In this document: piece by piece, positions 25,911 to 37,801 of the stretch
How positions within the stretch are numbered: position 1 is the stretch's first letter
Layout of the letters: each line of letters starts with the position of its first letter
Assembly: GCA_020638975.1 (NCBI GenBank)
Contig: JACKHN010000005.1
Location: 321,460 to 385,459, forward strand
DNA from: Planctomycetaceae bacterium
GTDB lineage: Bacteria; Planctomycetota; Planctomycetia; Pirellulales; Pirellulaceae
DNA: 64,000 bases
Direction of reading: 5' to 3'
Translations under genes and position numbers: made by a program
Notes under the pieces: generated by a model
Databases searched by the model: none
What the model was told of the DNA's origin: nothing
The model's input: the letters and a program-made list of their open reading frames with translations, nothing else

Positions 25911-26921
25911 CTACAACCTGTGATCCTCCGGCTTCACACCTTCGACAAACTTATTAAAGCCAAACTGCGTTGGATTGTATTCACCAACAAGTTCAACATC
26001 GGCTTTGGCAGGAACTTCCATCTCTAGGCCCCAATAGCAAGCGTTGGCGATCAATCGGCGCATGCCTTCACTAACGAGGTCGGTGGCGGCTCCCATTGTG
26101 GTGCAGAAGACGCGTGACGTGTTGCCGGTTTCTCCCGTATACGTGCGGGTCCAGGCTAGTGGCATCATCGGGTTGTTCTTTTCACCTTCGATGGGTTTGT
26201 CGCTGGGGCTCATGCCTTCTAAGACTTGACCCCAAAGTAGAATCTTGTCATCGGGCTTCAAGTGCACAATGCCGTAGACATCCGTGGGGCCCCAGATGTC
26301 TTCGCAGCTCTGGACGATCGGATGATCGGCGTGTTGGTCGTTGATGATGGCTCGTGTACTCTCTTTGCCGTGGTGCCCGTGATGGCTGACCCAGGTGTCG
26401 CCGAAGACGAGTTGGCCAAAGCCGCCCGCAGGATCTTTGCTTTGCCAGTCGTATTTGGCGTAGGTGGCGTCGGGCGTTTTGATGTTGAACGGGTGCGTTG
26501 ATGTGCGTAAGGCAATCATCGGCTTGCCGGAATTGGCGAAGTCGACAATGGGCTTCATCTGCTCGTCGGGCAAATTCCGAAAGCGAAGAAACATCACCAT
26601 CAGGTCGGCATCATTCAATGCTTCGGTGCCGGGAATATTGGTTTGGTAATCAGGCTTGATCGTCCCATCCTTGGGGTCGATCGCGAACAGGACAGTGCAT
26701 TTGAAACCATGTCGCGTGGCGAGGATCTTGGCCATCTGTGGCATCGCTTCTTCGGAGCGATACTCGTCGTCACCCGTAAGGAAGACAATGTGTTTGCCGT
26801 AGCCAGGCCCTTCTTTGCCTTCATAGACGACCCATTGCTGGTCGGCATTGGTCGACCGCGTCGGAACGAGCGTGAAAGCGAGCAGCAGAGCGAAAAGGAG
26901 TGTAGAGGATTTGTAAGTCAT
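25911..26921 (-). CDS. Exported ThuA-like domain protein
   Basis: 336 residues. The signal peptide is TLLFALLLAFTLVPTRSTNA. The remainder is a ThuA-type class I glutamine-amidotransferase-like fold: HIVFLTGDDEYRSEEAMPQM at its start, LMVMFLRFRNLPDEQM in the middle, and PMIALRTSTHPFNI where amidotransferases carry the nucleophile elbow (no Cys here). ThuA is linked to trehalose use in rhizobia, but planctomycete paralogues are usually of unknown function beside carbohydrate genes. The gene is convergent with caspase B. A family B palindrome sits 26 bp upstream of its start. No clear Shine-Dalgarno is seen, but the signal peptide fixes the start well. Confidence 0.9.
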   Translation of the reverse strand: MTYKSSTLLFALLLAFTLVPTRSTNADQQWVVYEGKEGPGYGKHIVFLTGDDEYRSEEAMPQMAKILATRHGFKCTVLFAIDPKDGTIKPDYQTNIPGTEALNDADLMVMFLRFRNLPDEQMKPIVDFANSGKPMIALRTSTHPFNIKTPDATYAKYDWQSKDPAGGFGQLVFGDTWVSHHGHHGKESTRAIINDQHADHPIVQSCEDIWGPTDVYGIVHLKPDDKILLWGQVLEGMSPSDKPIEGEKNNPMMPLAWTRTYTGETGNTSRVFCTTMGAATDLVSEGMRRLIANACYWGLEMEVPAKADVELVGEYNPTQFGFNKFVEGVKPEDHRL

Positions 26922-26946
26922 GGTGTGCCTCGTGCTTGGGCGTGAT

Positions 26947-27018
26947 GGGGTCGGGAGTCTTTTTCGGAGAACGTGGTTTCAATTGATAAGAGGTCGGCCG
27001 AAAAAGACTCCCGACCCC
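26947..27018. repeat. Palindromic repeat, family B copy 1 (perfect 21-bp arms)
   Basis: Arms 26947-26967 and 26998-27018 are perfect inverted repeats (each begins or ends with the GGGGTCGGGAGTC motif) around a 30-nt loop containing TTTCAATTG. The relative at 51252-51324 keeps both the arms and the loop motif. It lies just upstream of the ThuA start codon on the minus strand, so it would be in the 5' leader if the promoter is beyond it. Confidence 0.85.
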
Positions 27019-27086
27019 GTTCCATGCGGACAACACCGCGTTACACCCGTATTGTAGTTGGTTCGAACTCGTACTAACAGCTTGCG

Positions 27087-27202
27087 GAGAATCGCGTCGT
27101 GGTACAGTTTGAAATTCCTGAAAGTAAGACGGCCACTCTTGGCCGTCTTTTGTCGGGCAGGAGTGCCTGACTTACGGCAAACTGTACCACTACCGAGAAT
27201 CG
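27087..27202. mobile_element. MITE-like element copy 2 (100 bp) with 8-bp target duplication
   Basis: The element is 27095-27194, exactly 100 bp, in inverted orientation to copy 1 at 6290-6389. It is flanked by perfect 8-bp duplications GAGAATCG (27087-27094 and 27195-27202). 92 of 100 positions match copy 1, without gaps. The hairpin at 27126-27149 (AAGACGGCCA stem, CTCT loop) has an A-T pair where copy 1 has G-C, a paired change. The other hairpin has one mismatch in this copy. Different targets with the same duplication length support transposition rather than recombination. Confidence 0.88.
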
Positions 27203-27286
27203 AACTACAATGACACGGCTTCTGACGGATGTGAGCGTCGTTGGCTGCACGGAAACTGAACGATTTGTCCTACCGAGATCTGCAAT

Positions 27287-29524
27287 ATGAAACTCCCCTA
27301 CCCTTCCCCGCGATTTTTCTGCGTACTTTCCTTGTCGCTCGCCTGCTGCTTCGGAATGTGTTCTGCCACGCAAGCTGCCGAGCGTCCGAACATTGTCATG
27401 ATTATTTCGGACGATCAGGCCTGGAACGACTATGGCTTTATGCGCCACGAGGCGATCGAAACGCCGCACCTCGACCGCTTGGCCGCCGAGAGCGTGGTGT
27501 TCGAGCGAGGCTATGTGCCGACCGGCTTGTGCCGACCGTCGCTCATGACCTTAATCACCGGCTTGTACGCCTATCAACACAAGACCACAGGGAACGACCC
27601 TTCCCCGTCGGTGACAGATCCGAAATCACCCGCCTACGACGAACAACGAGAGAAACTAATAGCACATGTTGATCAACATCCGACGGTGCCCCGTATCCTT
27701 GGCGAACTCGGCTACGTCAGCCATCAAAGCGGCAAGTGGTGGGAAGGCAGTTACCAGCGAGGTGGCTTCACGGCGGGAATGACTCGCGGATTTCCCGAAC
27801 GCGGCGGGCGGCATGGTGATGACGGTTTGGCGATTGGACGCGAGGGCATGACGCCGGTCTTCGAGTTCGTCGATCAAGCGGTCTCGGACGATAAGCCGTT
27901 CTTCCTGTGGTACGCTCCGTTCCTGCCACACACACCCCACAATCCGCCAGAGCGAATCCTGAAGAAGTACCAACGTGACGATCGTCCGATTGAACTCGCG
28001 AAGTACTACGCGATGTGCGAATGGTTCGACGAGACTTGTGGCCAGCTTATCGATCACTTGGACGCGAAAAAGGTTCGTGACAACACGCTGATTGTGTACG
28101 TGACCGACAACGGCTGGATTCAAAAGACGCCCGATACAGAAGTGCCCGAAGGTTGGAATCAATCCTTTGCACCGAAGTCAAAGCAGTCTCCCTATGACGG
28201 TGGCGTGCGTACGCCGATCTCGTTCAGTTGGCGCGGAAAGATCAAGCCCGCCCGGCGAACTGAACTTGTCAGCAGCATCGATATCGTACCGACGATATTG
28301 AGTGCAGCTGGAGCGAAGGTTCCGGCCAACCTTCCGGGGCTCGATTTGATGCCGGTGTTACGAGACGGAAATCGCATCGAGCGCGACACGCTCTTTGGCG
28401 AGAGCTTTGCCCATGATGTCGCTGATGTCGATGATCCTGAGGCATCGCTCGTGTACCGTTGGTGCATCGAAGGGCGATGGAAGTTGTTGTTGACTTATGA
28501 CGGAGAAACGGGGCGTTACGACAAAGTTCAACGGCGTCATGAATTGGTACCACAGTTGTTTGACTTGCTCGCCGATCCTTCCGAAACAAAGAACCTGGCG
28601 GCAGCAAGTCCCGATGTCGTTGAACGCTTGGCTAAGAAAATCGACAGCTGGTGGCCCGTGAAGACGCGAAAAGTGTTCGGCTTGGCGGAAGCAAAGTCGG
28701 AGCCCAAGACGTACCAGTACACCGCTGACTCGTCACGTCAGGACGGAGTGCCGCGCGGCGAGGTCGTCGAGCGAGTGTGGAGCGACAGTAACGTCTTTCC
28801 GGGAACGATTCGTCGATATTGGACCTATGCTCCGGCTCAGTACAATGCGAGCAAACCAGCTGCGCTGATGGTGTTTCAAGATGGTCATGCCTATGTCAGC
28901 GAAACGGGGCAGTTCCGCGTTCCTGTGGTCTTTGACAACCTGATTCATCGAGGCGAGATGCCGGTCACGGTCGGTGTGTTTATCGATCCAGGGCACAAGC
29001 AGAAAGAGTTGCCAGAGAAACCGGGTTGGCAGCCTCGGCCTGAGAATCGCAGCTACGAATACGACTCCCTCAGCGACGAGTACGCCAACTTCCTGCTAAC
29101 GGAGATCCTGCCCGAGGTTCGCAAATCGTACAACGTCACCGATGATCCGGAAGGACACGCGATCTGCGGGATTAGCAGCGGCGGGATCTGTGCCTTTACC
29201 GTGGCGTGGGAGCGACCCGATCAGTTTCGCAAAGTGCTCAGCCACGTGGGCAGCTTCACGAATATCCGTGGTGGGCATGTTTATCCGGCGTTGATTCGCA
29301 AGACGGAACGCAAACCGATTCGCGTGTTCCTGCAGGACGGCAGCAACGATCTCGACAATGAGCACGGTAACTGGCCTCTCGCGAATTTAGAGATGGCCGC
29401 GGCTCTGAAGTACTCGAACTATGACTACGAGTTTGTCTACGGCGAAGGCGGACACAACGGTGATCATGGCGGTGCTATCTTGCCGGATTCGCTGCGTTGG
29501 CTGTGGGACGGCTATCAACCGTAA
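27287..29524 (+). CDS. Exported sulfatase-like / esterase fusion protein
   Basis: 745 residues. After a signal peptide (FFCVLSLSLACCFGMCSATQA) comes an alkaline-phosphatase-fold sulfatase domain, about residues 30-450, starting RPNIVMIISDDQAWND with the metal-binding Asp pair. The site that becomes formylglycine reads CRPSLMTLITG with Cys82, so the Arg of the canonical CxPSR is Leu. Residues about 495-745 form an esterase-D/enterochelin-esterase-like alpha/beta hydrolase. Its nucleophile elbow is GISSGG (Ser630), with an acid candidate in QDGSNDLDN and a His candidate in GEGGHNGDHG. The fusion suggests removal of sulfate and ester groups from one polysaccharide or glycoside. Whether the sulfatase half can be activated is uncertain because of the missing Arg. 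Confidence 0.9.
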   Translation: MKLPYPSPRFFCVLSLSLACCFGMCSATQAAERPNIVMIISDDQAWNDYGFMRHEAIETPHLDRLAAESVVFERGYVPTGLCRPSLMTLITGLYAYQHKTTGNDPSPSVTDPKSPAYDEQREKLIAHVDQHPTVPRILGELGYVSHQSGKWWEGSYQRGGFTAGMTRGFPERGGRHGDDGLAIGREGMTPVFEFVDQAVSDDKPFFLWYAPFLPHTPHNPPERILKKYQRDDRPIELAKYYAMCEWFDETCGQLIDHLDAKKVRDNTLIVYVTDNGWIQKTPDTEVPEGWNQSFAPKSKQSPYDGGVRTPISFSWRGKIKPARRTELVSSIDIVPTILSAAGAKVPANLPGLDLMPVLRDGNRIERDTLFGESFAHDVADVDDPEASLVYRWCIEGRWKLLLTYDGETGRYDKVQRRHELVPQLFDLLADPSETKNLAAASPDVVERLAKKIDSWWPVKTRKVFGLAEAKSEPKTYQYTADSSRQDGVPRGEVVERVWSDSNVFPGTIRRYWTYAPAQYNASKPAALMVFQDGHAYVSETGQFRVPVVFDNLIHRGEMPVTVGVFIDPGHKQKELPEKPGWQPRPENRSYEYDSLSDEYANFLLTEILPEVRKSYNVTDDPEGHAICGISSGGICAFTVAWERPDQFRKVLSHVGSFTNIRGGHVYPALIRKTERKPIRVFLQDGSNDLDNEHGNWPLANLEMAAALKYSNYDYEFVYGEGGHNGDHGGAILPDSLRWLWDGYQP

Positions 29525-29539
29525 CGACGTACACACGTC

Positions 29540-33085
<3,546 letters not shown>

Positions 33086-33451
33086 CGGGAACTTGTCACA
33101 GAAAGGACGCGATTGATAGGATCACCCTAATCTAGGGAGTCGCCGCGGAGGATGCAACTGAACCTTGACGTGGAAGTGGGCTTATGCCAGTGAATCGCTG
33201 CGAGTTCGATGCCAAACCGTCCCACAATCACTCGATTCACCGGCGGTGGCTGGGGCTGAGTCCGCGAAGCCCCGGCTTGACATGAGTTGCAAGCAGCCGT
33301 GGCGTCGAAGACTCCGCCACAGCCACCTTGTGCTTGCCGACCTTGCCACGCTGCAATCGTTAGACCATTCCGTTGCTGGTCGTTCTGTCATTATCCGGTA
33401 TGATGCTCGAAACACCGTCACGTTCTTGTTTTCACGTTTGAGGAATCCGTT
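33086..33451. other. Divergent intergenic region with nested inverted repeats
   Basis: 366 bp between the hybrid kinase and the helical exported protein gene. Apart from the compound hairpin at 33245-33327, no gene or recognisable promoter box is seen. A Shine-Dalgarno for the downstream gene (GAGGA) is present at its right end. Confidence 0.55.
33245..33327. repeat. Compound palindromic element (three nested inverted repeats)
   Basis: Outer arms GGTGGCTG (33245-33252) and CAGCCACC (33320-33327) enclose two hairpins: GGGGCT/AGCCCC (33252-33273) and GTGGCG/CGCCAC (33299-33320). The fold resembles a cloverleaf of GC-rich hairpins. It is a single copy in this window and has no coding capacity. 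Confidence 0.6.
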
Positions 33452-35071
33452 GTGCAATCATCAAGCCTACGTCGACTTGTGGCCGCCTATTCTCTAAGCA
33501 AGCAAATGGTCCTGCTGCTCGTCTTGATGGTAACCGTTGCAACGAATTTGACGCCACTGAGCGCGCAGGCCCCAACGCGCGACCCCCGACGGCAATTCGT
33601 CGAGGGACTGTTGCAGTCGTTGATCGAATCGCAACTCGATCGACGGGCTCCACCATCGCCGAATCGCCCTCCCCTGCCCCGCCCCGACGAGAATTTGATC
33701 GCGGCGCGCAAGCATCTCGATGGATTCTCGACACACTCGAACGAATTGGTGACACACTGGAATGCCAATGCAGCACGTTCCCCTGGCACGCGTCAGATGC
33801 TAGGCGACCTGATCAAATTGAATGCATCGGTCGCGAACGTGCGAGCCCGCTCCGCGAATGCGGGTCGATTGGAGGATCTCAAGCCCGACTTCGTAAACCT
33901 CGATCGCGATTGGCGGCTGATGTCGTACCGCTTGCAGCAGATGGATGATCTCGGCGCAGACTGTGTACGCTGTATCGGTCACCTGAATCAGATCGACGCC
34001 GCGCTTTGTGAGCTACTCGACGTTTCTCCCCAGGTAGATTTTCACGCGTTAGCTACGGAGACGATCGCAATCAATACGTCGCTTTCCCATTTGATCCAGG
34101 ACATCGAATTCGAGCTGCCAAGATCGCGAACCGGACGCTCGTTGATCGCCGAAGCTTCACAAGTCCAGCAGCGAGCTTTGCAGTTAAGCGACGTTGTTTC
34201 GCAACGGCGTTCGTACGACGAGATCGTCGGTCGGTTTCGAGCGTTCTATGGCGAGTGGCGAAGCCTCGCCGGAAAGATTCGTCAAGTCGACAGCCGCCAT
34301 CTGGAACGAAACGTCACACGAATCGAAGAATCGGCGCATGCGATTCACGAGTTGTTATGGTTAGCCGAGGATGTCGATTATGGCCGCTTGTCTTATTTGG
34401 CGACAGCGCTTCGCCGCGACGTCGACGGACTGTTTAACGTCGTTTCCTTGAATGTGCTCCTGGAGTTGCCAGCTGCAAATCGCGTCTTGCCGGTGGCCGG
34501 TGAGTTCTATGGGCTGTGTGAAAACTTCACGCAATCGGTCGAGTCGCACGCTCCACTCCGTCAACTCCAAAGCGACTATCGGTACCTCATTCAGTCGTGG
34601 CCCGAATTGTCAGGCAGTTTCAGTCCCTGTCGGAATCCCGCAGTCACGCAGTCGCTAAAGGCCATCGAGGAGTCGTTCGTCGCACTCCGCGATGCGATTG
34701 GTTTGGCAGCCCCCATCGACTGGCAGCATGTGAACGAAGTCGCGGCGGCATTGGTGATATCGGCTGACAACGCGATGGCCGAAGTTCAACAACATGTCTA
34801 TTCGAACGCTCGCTATGATCAGCAGTTTCGATTCGAGTCGGCTCGCGATGCCGCAGCATTTCGCGGAGCGGCTCGTCGGCTTCATGAAGCGATTGTCAAC
34901 CGTCAGACAGAATTGCTGGCTGATCGAACGGCGGCTGCTGCCCAAGCATGGACCGGGCTCAACGAACGATGCTTCCGTCGCCTGCCATCCGCCGACCAAG
35001 TACACTTACGCCAGCTGCAAGCTTCCGCGACTCAGCAGGTGGTAGAGTTGCAGGCGATTTTACAGCTGTAG
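33452..35071 (+). CDS. Exported alpha-helical hypothetical protein
   Basis: 539 residues, no family recognised. It starts at a GTG with GAGGA 7 nt upstream. The signal peptide is QMVLLLVLMVTVATNLTPLSAQ. The mature protein is almost wholly predicted helix, with recurring segments of about 150 residues that look like internal repeats (LSHLIQDIEFELP, IHELLWLAEDVDYG, VALRDAIGLAAPIDW). Two Cys lie near residues 171-174 (DCVRC). It may be a periplasmic helical-bundle protein; no catalytic motif is visible. It stands alone, with a small acidic protein gene downstream on the same strand. Confidence 0.82.
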   Translation: MQSSSLRRLVAAYSLSKQMVLLLVLMVTVATNLTPLSAQAPTRDPRRQFVEGLLQSLIESQLDRRAPPSPNRPPLPRPDENLIAARKHLDGFSTHSNELVTHWNANAARSPGTRQMLGDLIKLNASVANVRARSANAGRLEDLKPDFVNLDRDWRLMSYRLQQMDDLGADCVRCIGHLNQIDAALCELLDVSPQVDFHALATETIAINTSLSHLIQDIEFELPRSRTGRSLIAEASQVQQRALQLSDVVSQRRSYDEIVGRFRAFYGEWRSLAGKIRQVDSRHLERNVTRIEESAHAIHELLWLAEDVDYGRLSYLATALRRDVDGLFNVVSLNVLLELPAANRVLPVAGEFYGLCENFTQSVESHAPLRQLQSDYRYLIQSWPELSGSFSPCRNPAVTQSLKAIEESFVALRDAIGLAAPIDWQHVNEVAAALVISADNAMAEVQQHVYSNARYDQQFRFESARDAAAFRGAARRLHEAIVNRQTELLADRTAAAAQAWTGLNERCFRRLPSADQVHLRQLQASATQQVVELQAILQL

Positions 35072-35137
35072 CACGCTGACGAGCTCAGCTAGAGTTAATT
35101 TACACATGTGTGAAACGGCGATATTGGAGACCGAACG

Positions 35138-35332
35138 ATGAGTGACGACGAAGACAAGATCTTGGCGGAGTTCCTCCAGCAACGCGGTCACACCGAGGAC
35201 GAGATCGCAAAGATTACGAGGCGGCTCGCCGAGCATGACGCCGAATCCATGCGGGAGTCGATTTTCGATTCGATCGCTGGCGGAACCTTTAACTTGGACG
35301 ATATTATCAAGCAAGCGTTGGACGGCGAATAA
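35138..35332 (+). CDS. Small acidic helical protein, conserved-hypothetical type
   Basis: 64 residues, cytoplasmic, acidic and predicted helical (DKILAEFLQQRGHTEDEIAK, then SIAGGTFNLDDIIKQAL). The Shine-Dalgarno GGAGA lies about 9 nt before the ATG. The composition is protein-like and the frame ends 35 bp before the metallopeptidase gene, so the two are likely co-transcribed. The family is not recognised; it may regulate or bind the downstream membrane peptidase, which is only suggested by position. Confidence 0.7.
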   Translation: MSDDEDKILAEFLQQRGHTEDEIAKITRRLAEHDAESMRESIFDSIAGGTFNLDDIIKQALDGE

Positions 35333-35367
35333 CCAATTAACCAGTTCCTGGTGCAGCGAGTCGAGCT

Positions 35368-36246
35368 ATGCGATGGCGGCAAGGTAGACGTAGTGAAAAT
35401 GTAGAAGATCGCCGTGGCGAGCGGCGGGCGTCCGGTGCCGGAGTTCGAATTGGCGGCGGCCTGGGCGGCATCGTAGTCTTGTTGCTGGCCTTCGTCTTGC
35501 TCGGTCCTGAGCAAGCGATGAACTTGCTTCAACAAAACGGCGGAGCCGGTGTTGGTGTCGGCGACGGACCAGCACCCGCGGCGACCGCACCCAATCCGCA
35601 AGAGGACCAACTGGTCGACTTCGTCAGCGTCGTTCTGGGGACGACCGAGGATGTCTGGCACGAGCAGTTTCAGCGACTTGGGCGGCAGTATCGCGAACCC
35701 AAGCTGGTGATCTTTCGCAATGCCGTTGAATCAGCTTGCGGAACGGCGAATTCCGCAGTTGGTCCCTTCTATTGTCCCGGTGACGAGACTTTGTACATCG
35801 ACCTCAGTTTCTACGACGAGTTAAAGAATCGCTTCGGTGCACCGGGCGACTTTGCACAAGCCTATGTGATCGCGCACGAAGTTGGGCATCACGTGCAGAA
35901 GCTACTTGGCGCAACCGACTATGTTCATTCGATGAAGGGACGTGTCAGCGAGGTTGAATACAATCAATACTCAGTGCGGCTCGAGCTGCAGGCTGACTTT
36001 TATGCTGGTGTGTGGGCGCATCACGCGGATCGCGCTCAACAGATCTTAGAAAACGGTGACGTCGCCGAGGCGCTGGGAGCTGCAAGTGCGATCGGCGACG
36101 ATAAGCTGCAAAAACAGGCACGTGGTTACGTGACGCCTGACTCATTCACCCACGGAAGTTCGGCTCAACGCGTTCGTTGGTTCAAGCTCGGTCTACAGAC
36201 AGGGGACATTGAACAGGGCGATACATTCAACGCAGCGGCGTTGTGA
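35368..36246 (+). CDS. Membrane-anchored neutral zinc metallopeptidase (YpfJ/KPN_02809 family)
   Basis: 292 residues, the normal family length. A basic N-terminus (MRWRQGRRSENVEDRRG) precedes one membrane segment (GGIVVLLLAFVLLGP, about residues 34-48), giving a type II topology. The zinc motif HEVGHH starts at His170, and a downstream Glu in LELQADFYAGVW completes the site. FYCPGDETLYIDLSFYDEL is a family hallmark. The physiological substrate is unknown. The start at 35368 matches the typical family N-terminus (MRWxxGRRSxNVEDRRG), although no strong Shine-Dalgarno is present. Confidence 0.93.
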   Translation: MRWRQGRRSENVEDRRGERRASGAGVRIGGGLGGIVVLLLAFVLLGPEQAMNLLQQNGGAGVGVGDGPAPAATAPNPQEDQLVDFVSVVLGTTEDVWHEQFQRLGRQYREPKLVIFRNAVESACGTANSAVGPFYCPGDETLYIDLSFYDELKNRFGAPGDFAQAYVIAHEVGHHVQKLLGATDYVHSMKGRVSEVEYNQYSVRLELQADFYAGVWAHHADRAQQILENGDVAEALGAASAIGDDKLQKQARGYVTPDSFTHGSSAQRVRWFKLGLQTGDIEQGDTFNAAAL

Positions 36247-36393
36247 TCAGTGCGTGTGGCGCTACCGCTCTTTCAGCACCATGTCGATACCGATCACTGG
36301 TTCGATGATCCGCATCCGCAGCGGGTGATCAGAAGGAACTCGTCAGAGCTTGTGCGTACGTAGTTGTCCACGCGCTGAGCTTGCGGTCTGCAC

Positions 36394-37797
36394 TTATGCG
36401 ATCACGGCATCGACGACGGTGCCGTGGACGTCGGTCAAGCGGAAGTCGCGGCCCGCATAGCGGTAGGTCAGCTTCTCGTGATCGAAACCCATCAGCTTCA
36501 GCATCGTTGCGTGCAGGTCGTGGACATGCACGCGATCTTCGACGGCTTTGAAGCCCAGTTCGTCCGTGGCTCCGTGAACGTGTCCGCCCTTCACGCCGCC
36601 ACCTGCCATCCACACCGTAAAACCCCAGTGATTGTGATCGCGACCGTTGATCTTGCCTTGATTCGACCCCTTCTTCGGCATTTCCACCACCGGCGTTCGT
36701 CCGAACTCTCCACCCCATAGGATTAATGTCTCATCGAGCAAACCGCGCTGTCGCAGATCCTTGATTAAGGCACCAATCGCTTGATCGCATTGTTTCGCGA
36801 GGCGGCGGTGGTTAACTTCGATGTCGTCGTGGCTGTCCCAGGGTTGGCCTTCACCGTGCCACACCTGAACGTAACGGACACCACGCTCCACCAAACGTCG
36901 AGCGATCAAAATCTGACGGGCCTGCGTTCCTTCGCCATACATGTCGAGAATATGTTGCGGCTCGCGCGAGACGTCGAACGCATCGCTGGCCTCCATCTGC
37001 ATGCGATACGCCAGTTCAAACGATTGGATGCGAGCTTCGAGTTTCGCTTCGTTCTGCCGCGTCTCCAAGTGCCTCTGATTCAGTTGTGCGAGCAAGTCGA
37101 GTTGCTGCCGCTGTTCAATTTGGCCGACGCGATCGTTCTTGATGTTCTCGATCAGCTTTTCGATTTCGGTGTGCTTCGTGTCGACATGAGTCCCTTGATA
37201 GATGCCGGGCAGAAAACCGGCTTGCCAGTTTTGCGACTCCTGAATCGGATAACCGCCGGGGCACATGGCAACAAACGCCGGAAGATTCTGGTTCTCTGTC
37301 CCCAGGCCGTACGTCAACCATGATCCGACGCTGGGTCGAATCAGCCGGGCGTCGCCACAATTCATCAACAGCAGCGACGGCTCATGGTTCGGCACGTCCG
37401 CGTGCATCGAGCGGATGATTGCCATCTCGTCGACACACTCCGCGACATGCGGAAAGATGTCGCTGACTTCGATGCCGCTTTCACCATACTTCGCGAACTT
37501 GTAAGGGGATGCGAAGAGTGCGCCCGTCGGCCGTTCTGTCTTCAGGTTTCCATCCGACAGCGATTCGCCGGCCCGCTTTTGAAGTTCAGGCTTTGGATCG
37601 AACGTGTCGACTTGCGACGGGCCACCGTTCATGAACAGATGAATGACGTGCTTGGCTTTTACGGGAAAGTGCGGTTGCTTGGGAAGCAACGGGTTGCCGG
37701 GCGCAGCGGCTGACGCGAACTCAGGAGCCAAATGCGAGAGAGCTAAGGCACCGATTCCCATTCCGGACCGTGTCAGTAATTCGCGTCGTGAAAGCAT
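36394..37797 (-). CDS. Tat-exported DUF1501 domain protein
   Basis: 467 residues, typical for the family. The Tat signal is LSRRELLTRSGMGIGALAL. DUF1501 has an alkaline-phosphatase/sulfatase-like fold: HVIHLFMNGGPSQVDTFDPK near the start, and the metal-site-like ETLILWGGEFGRTP and GRDHNHWGFTVW later. It is one of the most typical planctomycete families, nearly always paired with a DUF1549/DUF1553 cytochrome gene, as here: the upstream gene ends 4 bp before the ATG. The biochemical role is undetermined; the pair is thought to act on polysaccharides or their sulfate/ester groups in the periplasm (inference from the fold). Confidence 0.95.
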   Translation of the reverse strand: MLSRRELLTRSGMGIGALALSHLAPEFASAAAPGNPLLPKQPHFPVKAKHVIHLFMNGGPSQVDTFDPKPELQKRAGESLSDGNLKTERPTGALFASPYKFAKYGESGIEVSDIFPHVAECVDEMAIIRSMHADVPNHEPSLLLMNCGDARLIRPSVGSWLTYGLGTENQNLPAFVAMCPGGYPIQESQNWQAGFLPGIYQGTHVDTKHTEIEKLIENIKNDRVGQIEQRQQLDLLAQLNQRHLETRQNEAKLEARIQSFELAYRMQMEASDAFDVSREPQHILDMYGEGTQARQILIARRLVERGVRYVQVWHGEGQPWDSHDDIEVNHRRLAKQCDQAIGALIKDLRQRGLLDETLILWGGEFGRTPVVEMPKKGSNQGKINGRDHNHWGFTVWMAGGGVKGGHVHGATDELGFKAVEDRVHVHDLHATMLKLMGFDHEKLTYRYAGRDFRLTDVHGTVVDAVIA

Positions 37798-37801
37798 TGC
37801 C

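Larger units (their letters stand above)
26922..27286. other. Divergent intergenic region carrying two repeat elements
   Basis: 365 bp between the ThuA and sulfatase/esterase genes. It contains the family B palindrome (26947-27018) and MITE-like copy 2 (27087-27202). About 80 bp remain before the sulfatase start, with no recognisable promoter boxes and no strong Shine-Dalgarno. Confidence 0.6.
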
